From the NCBI GenBank assembly GCA_029931535.1, contig JAQPZY010001448.1, forward strand, positions 1,550,001 through 1,614,000: a stretch of DNA of 64,000 nt, read 5' to 3'. The translations under genes and the position numbers were made by a program. This document shows positions 9,590-20,293 of the stretch, piece after piece (position 1 is the stretch's first letter; each line of letters starts with the position of its first letter). The stretch comes from Margaritifera margaritifera. Its lineage: Eukaryota; Mollusca; Bivalvia; Unionida; Margaritiferidae. The notes under the pieces are model-generated. The model saw only the letters and a program-made list of their open reading frames with translations. It was not told the DNA's origin and searched no databases.

Positions 9590-10345
9590 ATACTAATTCT
9601 ATGATCTGCTCTTTTCGTGGGATGGATTTTGATCGTTTGTCGTTTGTAGTATTACGTCTTTTAATTGCTACGCTCTCACACTGATTCTTTGATATATCTA
9701 CTTAGATATTGGTTTGGGTGCCTGCTAACACGGATTTTGGTGGCGTGAGGACTGTGAATTTCGCTTGCCCTTCGGGCCATGTAATGTCTATCTGTACCAT
9801 TTGTGGAAGTTTTTTTCTTTCTCCAATCTAGCTAAGATGGCGTAGGGCTTGCCAACTGTATTAAGTGGAGACATAGCTTCCACAAAATATTTCTGACCTC
9901 AGGAAAGCTCATGCCTTTCTCCTGTTTGATGCGTTGGATCTCCTTCTCTTGTTTCCATTTGGGGCTGTGTTCTGCCTTGCAATTCGTACAAGAGATTTTC
10001 TCTGAGCAGGACGATCCATCGTGACCCTCCTACCCGCATCTGAGGCAGACTGGTTTCCTCTTGCAGTCATCTTTGTGGGGGCCATATTTCTGGCAGTTGA
10101 AGCACCGTAAAGGATTAGGAATGAAAGGGTCGATAGGGATGCTCCAGAACCGGACTTTGATCGATGTAGGCAACGTGGCGCAGCTGAAAGTCAGTATGTA
10201 AGTGTTCGTGGCAATCAACTTGCCGTTCCGCGAATGTTGATTCGTTTCACTTGAGAGACGTTCTGAGAGCTCAGATTTTCGAGCATCTCAGCCTCACTGC
10301 AGCCATTCAGATCTCTGGATCGAACAACACCTCTTGATGAATTGA
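9590..10345 (-). pseudogene. Jockey-like LINE: ORF1 (gag-like) with CCHC zinc knuckle
   Basis: Minus strand, broken by frameshifts and stops. In order: SLNSSRGVVRSRDL (about 10,345-10,300), MLENLSSQNVSQVKRINIRG, IATNTYILTFSCATLP, PFIPNPLRCFNCQKYGPHK then DDCKRKPVCLRCG. The pattern C-x2-C-x4-H-x4-C gives the first knuckle and C-x2-C starts the second. After an in-frame stop come SCTNC, EIQRIKQEKGMSFPEVRNIL and, in another frame, SPLNTVGKPYAILARLE. This is the nucleic-acid-binding ORF1 protein of Jockey-group LINEs, missing its N-terminus. Confidence 0.87.
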
Positions 10346-10693
10346 GAGATTTATGTGGAAATACGTTAATATCTCGACAAACTGTTTTGTACGAAGTCGA
10401 TTATCAGAGTGAGCTTTGCAGCTCTACTCCACAAGCAGTTGGGGCGAACAATTTTTTGTTTTTACACTTCTTGGCTCTCCAGCCAAGCCTTGAAGAGCCA
10501 TGGCTATCACAAAAGGTGACAGCTTGGTTAGTTTTTAATTCTCATCATTGGATCCAGCCGGGTTCTGGAGCATCCCTATGGACCCTTTCGTTCCTAATCC
10601 TTTACGGTGCTTCAACTGCCAGAAATATGGCCCCCACAAAGATGACTGCAAGAGGAAATCAGTTTGCCTCAGATGCGGGTAGGAGGGTCACGA
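10019..10693. repeat. inverted repeat of ORF1 zinc-knuckle region, 133-bp arms
   Basis: Arms 10,019-10,151 and 10,561-10,693 are reverse complements with about 4 mismatches in 133 bp, separated by about 409 bp. Transcription through both would give a long hairpin. Confidence 0.95.
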
Positions 10694-10735
10694 CGAATTC
10701 AATGATGAGAAATCGTGATCAATTTCCCTGACTCC
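10561..10735 (+). pseudogene. second, inverted copy of LINE ORF1 zinc knuckle
   Basis: Plus strand, reading FWSIPMDPFVPNPLRCFNCQ then KYGPHKDDCKRKSVCLRCG, then an in-frame stop and EGHDEFNDEKS. It is nearly identical to the minus-strand copy for 133 bp and then diverges, so it came from a related but different element copy or a template-switched cDNA. The 129-residue open frame at 10,342-10,731 is in a different frame and is not the LINE product. Confidence 0.8.
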
Positions 10736-10949
10736 GACGAGTTTCCACCTTCAAGTCATTGGTTGAATTATTCCTGGGTTTTCTGGGACCAGGTCTCACG
10801 CTATTGGTTATTTTGGTTGGATTTTCCATAATGAATAATTCGTCACCTGTGCTTCTCACTCACCTCGGAGCCCAACAAGGGGACAGAGATTTACGCCAAT
10901 AGAATGCGCTTCTCACGTCAGGGCTACACAGGGTGATATTCTCAAGCAA

Positions 10950-11190
10950 AGTCTACACTTTACTCAGTTTACACTTACCACCTGAAACCTTTTTCGACTT
11001 GTTTGGTAATGACGTAGCAGGTGTGAACATCAAATTTTCACTTCTTTTACCATATGACACAACATAGATGGAAATAAACTGCAAAATGAGTGATTGTTGA
11101 ATGGAGATAACTATTTTGAAGGATTTCAATTGATTCTTTTCCTCTTTAAAAGTCCTATCCATTTATGAAAACGTAGTTATATTACGTATA
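10950..11190. repeat. dispersed repeat shared with 18,890-19,140
   Basis: AATGACGTAGCAGGTGTGAA, ATGGCACAAC-like sequence, TTGAATGGAGATAAC and AAAAGTCCTAT occur in the same order and spacing in both places. No coding recognised. Stretches 10,736-10,949 hold nothing I recognise. Confidence 0.75.
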
Positions 11191-11745
11191 AAACAAGAGC
11201 CCATCGAAGGGGCTGACGCTCTAATGGGCGAAAATAATGTCCAGGATTTCAAGATAAGACCATTACTTCCTTTTAATAGTCGAGTGTTGAAACCATCCTG
11301 ATATTCTTCAGCGAGAAGATATTACAATTAGCTACTATGGTAGATATATTGGATCTCAGGTTGCCACCATTTTATTTAAAACAAAGTTGACATCATTAGA
11401 AGACTTTTGGTGAAAGCCCCATGTCAATATGACCATCTATTAAGGGGGATAAGTGACAGCAAGATTTTCAAGATTTTCAAGAAAGCCATTGTGGCAGACA
11501 TATCAGATGTACGATTAGTACCATTTTCACTTAGGACCAACATGGTATTATAAGAGATCTTTCAGTGGAAACCCCATGTTGATATCACCATCCATTCAGG
11601 AGGAGTAGCGATAACAAGATTTTTAAGATGGCCGCTTTGGCGGCCATATTGGATGTCCGAGCGGCACTATTTTCATTTAGGACCAACTAGACCATGGGAT
11701 GAATGTGTGTGTAAAGTTTCAATTTGTTGACACGATTATGTAGAC
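11191..11745 (+). mobile_element. AACAAGAG composite element, copy B (short, truncated)
   Basis: Starts AACAAGAGCCCATCGAAGG and holds about three 147-bp cores. It reaches the GACCATGGGATGAATGTGTG block that precedes the 3' end in full copies, but lacks the ACGGACGG and CCAGTAGAGC end. The following 11,720-11,800 stretch resembles 7850-7939. Confidence 0.82.
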
Positions 11746-11859
11746 AAGATGACAAAAAGGCATATCTCTGTTGTCTTAATGACATGTTTTCACAGCACAG
11801 TACACAAGATCATGTTTAATTAATTACATCGACTAGTTCATATAGTACTTATGGGTGTT

Positions 11860-13390
11860 GTTTACTGCGATAATGTAAGAAACTGAGTTAAACTATAATT
11901 GAAAATGATGTATTCGTGGTACTCAGAAGCAAATTTTAAAAAATTCGCATTTGCCATTATTAATTATGGCTGGTAGTTTTTTCAAAAACATAATCTATGG
12001 TCCGTGTCAATATCTAACACCTAAGCAAATTTTTCGAACAATATATTTTTGTATTCTTGGCTAGCGGTTAAAAAAAATATGGTGCTCTTGATACATCTGA
12101 GAAATATAATGCTATCACAGAACTTTAAGTGTTTGACACAACGATATCCATGTCTTGAGTTTCGGCTGGCGTTCCCAGACTGCATAGTCCAAATACATTA
12201 AGACATTTTCGCACAGGATCAAAAACCTCAGTAATGGTGTATTATTCATGTTGAACTGTTTTCAAACAGTTTTACTTTCAACATACTGACCATTTTGACA
12301 TTCGGTGTAAGTTCTTATAGTATACGATATATCATTTGACCCCAACATATATTTTAGCCCAAGACATCACATATTTTTAATAATTACAAGATAGTGACCC
12401 ATTATGGGACAGTTCTGGGTGCAGGCAGCTTAATGTATTATAGGAAGCAGATAGCAGTCAACAGGCCCAATAAAGGACTAGGTACTACAAGGGTCAAATT
12501 TGGCCCAACCACCAAAAGGCTGTAAGTTTTGTATAAAGACTGTTTAGGATGAATTTTGTTCAGAATAATAAAAATTTTGTTGAATTTAATCAAATTATGT
12601 ATGATGGAGGCACCAAAAGTTTACCTACATCAAATGACGTTACTTCTGGTTCCATGACGTTATCGTGATTTTAATGACGTCATGCATGCACATTTTTGTC
12701 AAAAGGATGCCTATGCATGTTCTGTAGGATCTGATTTTTGAATCTCGTAGACTTTCTACATGACTACAAATGTCATCGAATGAGGCCTTTTCTAGCCCGA
12801 GTAGATGGTAATAATCAGCGTCAGTCATAGATGTTGACAAGTCAAAATCAATCCGTCTGCTTTTATTCTCAAGGCCAATGTGTCTAATACTTTCTATCAG
12901 CTTGACAATATCTGTCCTGTTCAAACAGGTTTCAGATCTCAAGTCTGAAATACGTTCAAATGCTGCGTCTTTAAATTTGTCATCCTCAACATTTTCTGAG
13001 GCCATTACAGTGATCTAGAGTCATTAGTCCTTTAGACATGCTAGTAGAAGTTAAAATGGCAAACATACCTTTAAGTATGATACTTTATCGTCATTGCAAA
13101 TGAAGGTACGTTAGTTCCCTCTTCAATTTTCTCCCGCGTTTCTTTTCTTTGGATGCATCCATTTATTGCATACGTTCATCCAACTTGTTGTAGGGCCTAC
13201 ATTTGCAACACTTAGATAAAACATTTTCTTGTATTTTGTAAATATAAGTATTCTAATCATATTTCGCTCTGCTGTCTATAAATGTAGCATAACGTACAAT
13301 GGAAAGAACACTGTTGAATCCTGGTATTCCTAATTGCATAATACCAGTTAGCACTTACGTATAACTTAAACGGACATACACCTGGTGTCT
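11860..13390. repeat. dispersed repeat related to 21,780-22,870
   Basis: Scattered collinear similarity: TATAATTGAAAATGATGTA versus TTAATTGAAAATTATGTAG; TTGATACATCTGAGAAATA in both; GGCAAACATACCTTTAAGTA versus GGCAAACGTATCTTTTAGTA, then GTTAGTTCC and a TTCTTGTATTTTGT-like block in both. The right half contains a transposase-like frame on the minus strand. The span could be an old DNA transposon or several repeats together. Confidence 0.55.
12640..13005 (-). pseudogene. DDE-transposase-like N-terminal fragment
   Basis: A 121-residue frame from an ATG at 13,005. Residues about 62-100 contain DADYYHLLGLEKASFDDI, then HVESLRDSKIRSYRTCIGIL and LTKM. That resembles the helix-turn-helix region found upstream of DDE_Tnp_4 (Harbinger/ISL2EU-like) transposases: a Y-x-x-L-x-G-L motif followed by a basic helix and a hydrophobic K-M helix. 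The family resemblance ends after LTKM and the frame stops 17 residues later, so the catalytic domain is absent. I recognise this from family patterns only; a diverged host protein cannot be excluded. No usable terminal repeats found. Confidence 0.5.
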
Positions 13391-13397
13391 AAACTAT

Positions 13398-13600
13398 CTG
13401 TTATGTATATTGAATTTATAATATGTGTCCATGAGGTAAGTTGTACTTTAGTGGTCATTTTGTAAACAACATATTTACAGCATTTGAGTTCAAGGTTAGT
13501 CTTGTTTACAGAGCATTTAGTACTTAGATTGGAACTTTCCATGTCTTGACATGAGAAAAATCAGGTACACCAGTAAAATTTCATTTAGAGTTACTCTTAT
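13398..13600 (-). repeat. TTGTTAC family, partial copy D (minus)
   Basis: The reverse complement matches the right part of copies at 19,633 and 39,737: CTTGAACTCAAATGCTGTAA, a TTTACAAAATGACC block, AAAGTACAACTTACCTCATG and ATATACATAACA at the end. A 200-bp stretch is also about 90% identical to 63,623-63,812. Confidence 0.82.
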
Positions 13601-13607
13601 TCTAAAA

Positions 13608-13741
13608 CAGGGGTGTCAAACATACTCCCCGCGGGCCGGATACGGCCCGTCAGACTCATTATTTATTATTATTATTATTTTATTATTATTATTATTTATA
13701 TCAAATCTGGCCCGCCATATCAAATGAGTTTGACACCTCTG
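13608..13741. mobile_element. 134-bp hAT MITE with internal ATT microsatellite
   Basis: Ends CAGGGGTGTCAAAC and GTTTGACACCTCTG are inverted repeats with one mismatch. The flanks TTCTAAAA (13,600-13,607) and TTCTAGAA (13,742-13,749) form an 8-bp duplication with one difference. The interior has CCGCGGGCCGGATACGGCCC, an (ATT)n run and TCTGGCCCGCCA. Same style as the element at 9194 but a different subfamily. Confidence 0.93.
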
Positions 13742-13752
13742 TTCTAGAATAT

Positions 13753-13936
13753 TATGTCATGGTAGAGCACCGGACTCATAATCCAAGGGTCGCGGGTTCG
13801 ATTCCGCCCATGCCAGCCTGGGTCGGACTCTGTGTTTTCTTGCGAAAGGCACTAACTCCCATTTCCTTGGCATAGTATAGCCAGTAATGTATTAAAAGTG
13901 CCGTTAAAGGAACCCGCCCCCCCCCAAAAAAAAAAA
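13753..13936 (+). mobile_element. tRNA-derived SINE
   Basis: The head is tRNA-like. A-box-like TGGTAGAGCACC (about 13,759-13,770), an anticodon-stem-like CCGGA-CTCATAA-TCC with CAT in the anticodon place, and a good B box GGTTCGATTCC (13,795-13,805). The body follows (TTGCGAAAGGCACTAACTCC) and the tail is a C run then an A run (about 13,914-13,936). The tRNA acceptor stem does not pair, so this is a SINE, not a tRNA. Derivation from a Met (CAT) tRNA is inferred. It abuts the hAT MITE. Confidence 0.82.
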
Positions 13937-14091
13937 TCACACTGGGAGGTTTATTCTTTAGCAATCAGGCAAATATGTATTGTTCCAATACACTTCTTCG
14001 TGTACCGTTTACAAAACGTCAAAGAAAAACGGCACCTCATCCAACACAATATTTCTTTAAATAAGCAAGGTCGAAGCTTCTATACTATACC

Positions 14092-14342
14092 CAGTGGGGG
14101 CGCGAGGGTTTGAGGCGCCCGGGGGCAATGCTATTTAGTTTCGCCCCTACTTTGCCACAGAGAACAGTTTTTATGTCAGTTGCCAACCTCCAAACCCCCT
14201 CCCCTCATCTAATCCCTGAAACCTGGGACTTAGATGGGGGGGGGGGGGAGAGGTTGGCAAAGAAAAAGCTCGCGACGGTGCCCCCGGCGCCAGGCGCCCA
14301 GGGGCAATTGACCTCTCTCTGACCCCCCTCGCGCCGCCAATG
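14092..14342 (-). mobile_element. hAT-type MITE, GC-rich family, copy 3
   Basis: A 251-bp copy in the opposite orientation to copies 1 and 2. Ends CAGTGGGGGCGCGAGGG and CCCTCGCGCCGCCAATG; perfect 8-bp duplication ACTATACC (14,084-14,091, 14,343-14,350). It contains GAACAGTTTTTATGTCAGTT and a run of G. Confidence 0.92.
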
Positions 14343-14519
14343 ACTATACCAAACAATATTACCATAAATCGCACGTTTTACAGGAGTGTTATTGTTACAA
14401 AATCATCTTCTTTTGACCTTCTCTGGCTTCCATTCTTAGTATTACATCAGCAGATATTTTCTTTTGATGAAACGTATTCATAGATATGAAAAGAGAAAAT
14501 ACTAATAAATTTTTAGCAA

Positions 14520-16737
14520 TTTACATAGTCATTATCAAAGAGCTAGACAGATCGTGGTTGGCAAATCTGTGTCCCTCACCTCTCTAGAATGTGTGGCGTA
14601 AAATGTACAGCTTGAAATTGTGTGACTCTTTTCGTCTGAAGTTTGTGTAAGCGTTAACCACAGTAATCACGATGTTTGCATAAGACTAAGCTTTTGTCCA
14701 AGATCAAAGAATGATTGATTATTGCGGAACAAAATATCATCGTAATACAAAGTGTTGAATATGTGTAACTAGACCCTGTATCTAGGAGACAGGAATGGGA
14801 AAGAAACTTTCAGACATCGATTCGTACAGCTGTTTGCTGTATCAGCAGGTTAGAACGTGGGGTTACCTTGGCAAAGACAGGTCTATCAAGTATTTTTCAC
14901 GATTTTTCCGCTCAGTACACAACTTGGAGTAAAAAAGGTTGTGCTGTTAAGAACGTTTATACTTATCCTGATGTACAACACTTGTTATATCGTATCCACA
15001 GACAGATTTGTAATGTAATGAAATCGATGAATGGATGAATACACGGATGGATGCGGAAGTGTGTGTTTGTGTGTGTGCATACTATTACCTGATTGTTAGC
15101 GTACATCCTGATAAACATCACTATGTTTTACAGATACATCCTGAACAAATGTTTTAAAGCTATGCGAGTCAGGAATAAAAAAATATATAGTTTGCAAGTC
15201 ACAATTGTACTCGAAAAGAAGCTTAGCCGAAGACGGAAACAATTTGGTGGGTCACTTTTTATGCAAATAATCACAAGAGTAAGACGCTGGTTCAGTGACT
15301 CTTTCAATGTTATGAAAAGTGTTTTAATGACTGACAGCTTTTCATCGTAAATAAAAGAAACCAAGCGGGAGGCTGGGGATATTTAGTTGCTGCACAGCAA
15401 TATACAGCCATCAAGTGGGAGTCTGGGAATACTTATTTGCTGCACATCGATATAATGCTATCAGGTGGAAGGCTCGGGATATTGAGTTGCTTCACAGCAA
15501 TATACTGCCATCAAGTGGGAGGCTGGGATATTTATTTGCTGCACAAAAATATACTGCCATTATCCAATGAAAGATCGAACAAACAAAATAAAGGGAACGT
15601 TATTTGAGTTTCCTGGTTTGCTCTGAGCAACAAGCTACTAGATGTCAAGACAGGATTAGAGATGTTATAGTTATAACATTAAACAAAATTCCTGAAGAAA
15701 GAAATCGGAGCCAAGGTGCAGATATGTTAAGTCTCTGTTAATTCTTGAAGCTTTCTTCTTGTTGTAGTTATAATGTATCTTTATCGGTCACGTGACAGAG
15801 AAAGTTCTCGATTATATGCGCTGAATATTTTTCGTCTCATGAAAATCAGTTTTAATTTTCGCACTTTCATATGTCAAAGTGAAACTTAATCGAGGAACAT
15901 AATGTCAGATTGTAATTTGATAGCATATTCAAAACAATCGACAACACTGGATAAATGATACCAAATTTGCAATGATTCACTAGTGTATTTTTGTTAATTA
16001 CTCCATGCTAAATAAATGTAGACTGTGCTCATAATATTATATTTTATCTATGTTTCTTGAGACGATATTTCTAGGAAAAAAGATCAATACTACTTTGTTG
16101 TAGTTTTAAACTTATTCTTAGCCTTAAGCATGTGAGCGTTGCAAGGATTTTACACGTACATGATAAGACAGGTGTGTTATCATTTATGTATACAAAATCC
16201 AATTTTATCCTAAAATGTGACCAATTACATATGTGAAATAATTGAGCTTGGTGTACACAATATTTTTCGTCTATCATATAACAAGCAACGTTATATCTTT
16301 CCTTTTCATTCATCCACAGGTATGAGTGGAATATTTTCCTGTACTTCTACTTCGCTAGCGATAAATTCCATTAATATCTAGATCTGCACATCAATCGGGT
16401 GACAAATTAATGAACTAATTGGATAGGATAGGTTAATAGTTTGTCGTATTCATGTTAACAAAGCATTCATTTTTCAATGACAAATGGCAATTATTTTCCA
16501 CGATCTTATTTTCACACATTTAGGTATAAAGTATTTGATGAAAAATTGAATGAATTATTTAATAATGATACTAATCAGCATTCCTCAGAGTCTAATTATT
16601 GTAAACTTATATAGTAAAATGACTACCAGGATGGATGGTAAAACACACCTTGTATTGTTATGTGACTGTTTTTATGTTTTTTTTCATGCAGCCTTTTACA
16701 AGAAGAAACCAAGAAGAAGATATGGTTCCTAAATATA
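14520..16737 (+). repeat. long dispersed repeat, copy delta
   Basis: 14,690-15,010 matches 38,720-39,015 (ATGTATCTAGGAGACA, CAGACATCGATTCGTA, GAACGTGGGGTTAC, TGATGTACAACAC), and 15,590-16,737 matches 32,240-33,547 and the copy at 5.3-7.3 kb. It is followed directly by AACAAGAG element C. It carries one private minisatellite at 15,366-15,560. The 85-residue frame at 15,093-15,350 has no recognisable domain. 14,351-14,519 holds nothing recognised. Confidence 0.78.
15366..15560. repeat. minisatellite, about 52-bp unit, 4 copies
   Basis: Unit contains GGGAGGCTGGG, ATATTTAGTTGCTGCACAGC and ATATACTGCCATCAAGT. Degenerate between units. Confidence 0.88.
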
Positions 16738-18295
16738 ACAAGAGTCTCACGAAAGGACTAACGCTCTGTTGGGCGAAATGAATTTCCAGGAATTCAAGAT
16801 AAGATCATTTCTTCCTTTTAACTGTCGAGTGTTGAAATCATCTTTGATATTCTTCAGCGATAACAAGATTTTCAAATTAGCTACTGTGGTGCACATATTG
16901 GATATCAGCTTGGCACCATTTTCATTTAAGACAAAGTAGACATAATTAGAAGTCTTTTGGTGAAACCCCATGTCATAATGATCATCTATTCTGGGGGAGT
17001 AGTGACAACGAAACTTTTTTAGACAGTCGGATGTACGACTGTAACAATTTCCCTTTAGGACCAACGTTCATATCATAAGAACTATATTGGCGAAAACCAC
17101 ATACTGATTTACCATCCATTTGGGAGGAGTAGAGATAACAATATTTTAAAGATAGCCACCATGGTGGCCATATTGAGGGTCAGTCATTTTCATTAAGGAC
17201 AAACTAGACACCATAAGGACTCTTCTGATGAAAACCCCATGTCAAAATGACTTTCCATTTAAGAGGAGTAGTGAAAACAAGATTTTCAAGATGGCCACAT
17301 ATTGAATGTCAGATCAGCACCATTTTAATTTAGGGTCAACAAAACATTGTGAGACGTCTTTTAATGAAACCCCATGTTGAAATGACCATTCATTCCGGAG
17401 AAGTAGTGATAACAAGATTTTCAAACTGGGCCTCAAATCGGCACCATTTTCATATAGAACAAATTGGACATTACAGGACGTCTTTGGTAAAAAACCTATG
17501 TCAATATGGCTTTCTGTTCGGTAGGAGTAGCGATAGCAAGATTTTCAACCTGGCTGCTTTGGATGCCATATTGAACGTCAGATCGGCATCATTTTCATCT
17601 AAGACCAAGTAGACTCCATAAGAAGTCATTTGGTGAAAACGCCATGTCAATATGGATTTCTGTTCAGGAGAAGTAGCGATAACAAGATTTTCAAGATGGC
17701 AGCAGTAGCAACCATATTGGATCTCCGAGCAGCACCATTTTCATTTAGAACCAACATCACATCGTAAGAAGTCTTTTTGTGAAAACCCGACGTCAATATG
17801 ACTTTCTGTTTAGGCGGCCATTTTGGAATTCAGATTGGCACCATTTTCATTTAGAACCAGCTAGACACCTTAAGAAGTCTTTTGGTGAAAACCCCGTGTT
17901 GATATGACTATCCATTCAGGAGGGGTAGCGATAATAAGATTTTCAAGATGGTCGCTGTAGCAACCATATTGGATTTCCAAGCAGCACCATTTTCATTTAG
18001 AACTAACTACACATCATAGGAAGTAATTTAGTGAAAGCCCCATGTTGATATGACCATCCATTTAGGAGGAGCAACGATAACATGACTTTAAAGATGGCCA
18101 CTGTGGCTGCAATATTGGAAATCAGACTGGCACCATTATCATTTACAACCAACTTGACCAAGTGATGACTGTGTGTGTAAATTTCATGGCAATCCTTTAA
18201 ATAGATTTAAAGGAGTAGCGATAACAAACTTGTGCGAACGGACGGACTGACGACGGACGAAAGACCATCCCATAAGCTCTTCTGTTGTATAAAAA
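16738..18295 (+). mobile_element. AACAAGAG composite element, copy C (full length)
   Basis: Starts AACAAGAGTCTCACGAAAGG. About nine 147-bp cores follow, then the 3' block: GTGTGTGTAAATTTCATGGC, ATCCTTTAAATAG, GGAGTAGCGATAACAAACTT, ACGGACGGACTGACGACGGA and CCATCCCATAAGCTCTTCTG. It sits at the end of the dispersed repeat copy delta, at the same relative position as copy E in gamma. Confidence 0.87.
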
Positions 18296-18879
18296 ATAGA
18301 GCAAATTATCGATGGGATGCAAAAAGGATACATGGAACGCATAAGGTTGAGAATGCAAGCGTCAGTAAATAAACATATGAACTAAAATATGAAGACAAGA
18401 ATAGTGTATTCCAACAATCTGTGCGTCAGTGTGCAATGATGCCAACTGGGGAGCTTGCACCTGCTGCACGTGTCGAACCTTGCTCCTTTTTGCCATAATC
18501 CTAATGGCAAAGTATATTAAAGCAAAACTTTATAGCACAGGCAGTTCTCTACGCATGAATATAAATAGGATCAGATCAAGGTAAAGTAACTTTCCGATTT
18601 TTAAGGCGGAAAAAGAAGATTAAACATACAGAAATACACAAAATGAACTGCCTTGAATAACTTTTATTGCTTTCATGTAGGAAGACTTATCCTTAGTATA
18701 AGTATCGCTATATAGAGAAGTCGACAAAGTGATAATAACTGGAAGAAAAGGAGATATCGTAGTCTAGTAGATACATACTTTGTATCTCTACAGTACTGTT
18801 ATAGATTCCTGCTGCAGTCGTGTGCATGTATTTGTTGTTTTGCCTCCATGATTCGTGATTTTCTTCGCGGAAAATCTAT
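18296..18879. other. unassigned sequence
   Basis: AT-rich; nothing recognised. Confidence 0.55.
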
Positions 18880-19330
18880 TTAACCATGGTCAAAATTAAT
18901 CCAATCCCCTATCTGTTTTCGGAACAAAACTTTATTCTTAAAACTTGTTTCGCAATGACGTAGCAGGTGTGAAATAAATTTTGAACTTTTTTACTATATG
19001 GCACAACTTAGAGATGGGAATAAATTGTGAAATAAAAGTATGTGTTGAATGGAGATAACAATTTAATAGGATTTGAATTGGTTCTCATCTTTTTGTAAAA
19101 AGTCCTATAGTGATATTACAAGACCAAAACGACATCTCTAAATTACTTTGAGATGAAATGAATGAAACTGCAAGGTTTACACTTATCTCCTACCGAGTTC
19201 TTATATGTATGTCATCATCTAGCATGCTCATGATCCGCATTGTGTACGTTCTCGGAAAATGTGCACATGTTTAGTGTAAAGTGATAAGTTTCTATTTATA
19301 TGCAGAATGAGTGAAGAGTAAATTGTAAGT
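18880..19330. repeat. dispersed repeat shared with 10,950-11,190
   Basis: CAATGACGTAGCAGGTGTGA, TTGAATGGAGATAACAATTT and AAAAAGTCCTATAG parallel the earlier copy. It extends further at the right (TATGCAGAATGAGTG). 19,331-19,632 holds nothing recognised. Confidence 0.72.
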
Positions 19331-19632
19331 AGACGAAGCTTTCTTTTCCTGAAATCATTACTAACGGTAGGTCTTTTGTATTATCAATAAAACTAAGGCA
19401 GCCAATAAAGGGAGTCAGATAGGGAACGTCAACTTTGTTTAAAAGAAAAAAATAAGTTTTAAAAGCCCCCGTTTTAATCATTCCCTAATTTTACACCCAT
19501 TTTGATACAAGGTGAACCAATAGCAGTGAATTTATAACTGATATAAAGGATAAGTAAAACAAAGAGAAATGTACATGAACAGATTTACAGATACGAGGTA
19601 AAATATCATCTTCACATAGAAAGTATGGAGAA

Positions 19633-20293
19633 CTGTTACAACTCTAGGTCTTAAAAAATATGTAACAGAAAGAAAGTGAAACTAACAATTTAAGTAATAT
19701 CAACAAGCAATTTATTGCCCTCAATATGAAGTAAAATTCAAGAGATACTTACAATATTGTGAATCAAATTCCAAATAATCCTAAATGTCATAATCACAAG
19801 TCCAAAAATATAGAATGTTCCGAATGAGTTCCAATAGTCTCGAATGTCCTAACACAACGATACAATCCAGAATGTCTTTGAATGAGTTCACAAAAGTCCA
19901 AAGTAATGTATTAATTGAAAAGTCAATGAGCTCTTTAGTGATTCCAATGAATATATTAAATAAATAATTCCTCTCGAAGTATATCTTATTTCAACAGCAC
20001 GAACTGTAAAATATGATCTCAAATGGATTCCCACAGACTGATCTAAAACAGGAATGAATTATTTGTGTACCAAATCACAATTTATACACATTTTCACTTG
20101 ACCTTTGTCATAACAGGATGTGAAGCAATCCAATGAAAAAAAAAAAACAAAAAAACAGTCTAACAGTCAACAAGACTGACCTTGAACTCAAATGCTTGTA
20201 AACATTCTGTTTACAAGTGACCAGAATCTAAAGTACAACTTATCATCATGGACAAAATTTAAATACACATCATAAATTAAATATACATAACAA
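19633..20293 (+). repeat. TTGTTAC family, copy A
   Basis: Starts CTGTTACAACTCTAGGTCTT and ends ATATACATAACAAG. The body shares AATTCCAAATAATCCTAAAT, GAATGTCC and AACGATACAATCCAGAATGT-like blocks with copy B. Near the right end is a small hairpin (TTGTAAACATTCTGTTTACAA). Length about 660 bp, no coding. The short inverted ends suggest a non-autonomous DNA element. Confidence 0.78.

Noticed and set aside
10342..10731. 129-residue plus-strand frame as a host gene
   Set aside because: It overlaps the inverted LINE ORF1 copy in a different frame; the recognisable zinc knuckle is in another frame.
12640..13005. Complete host gene
   Set aside because: The recognisable part is transposase-like and the frame stops shortly after; no continuing exon was visible on the minus strand.
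13753..13825. Functional tRNA-Met
   Set aside because: A and B boxes are good, but the acceptor stem does not pair and a SINE body and tail follow.
15093..15350. 85-residue basic frame
   Set aside because: No motif, and it lies inside repeat copy delta with no counterpart frame in the other copies.
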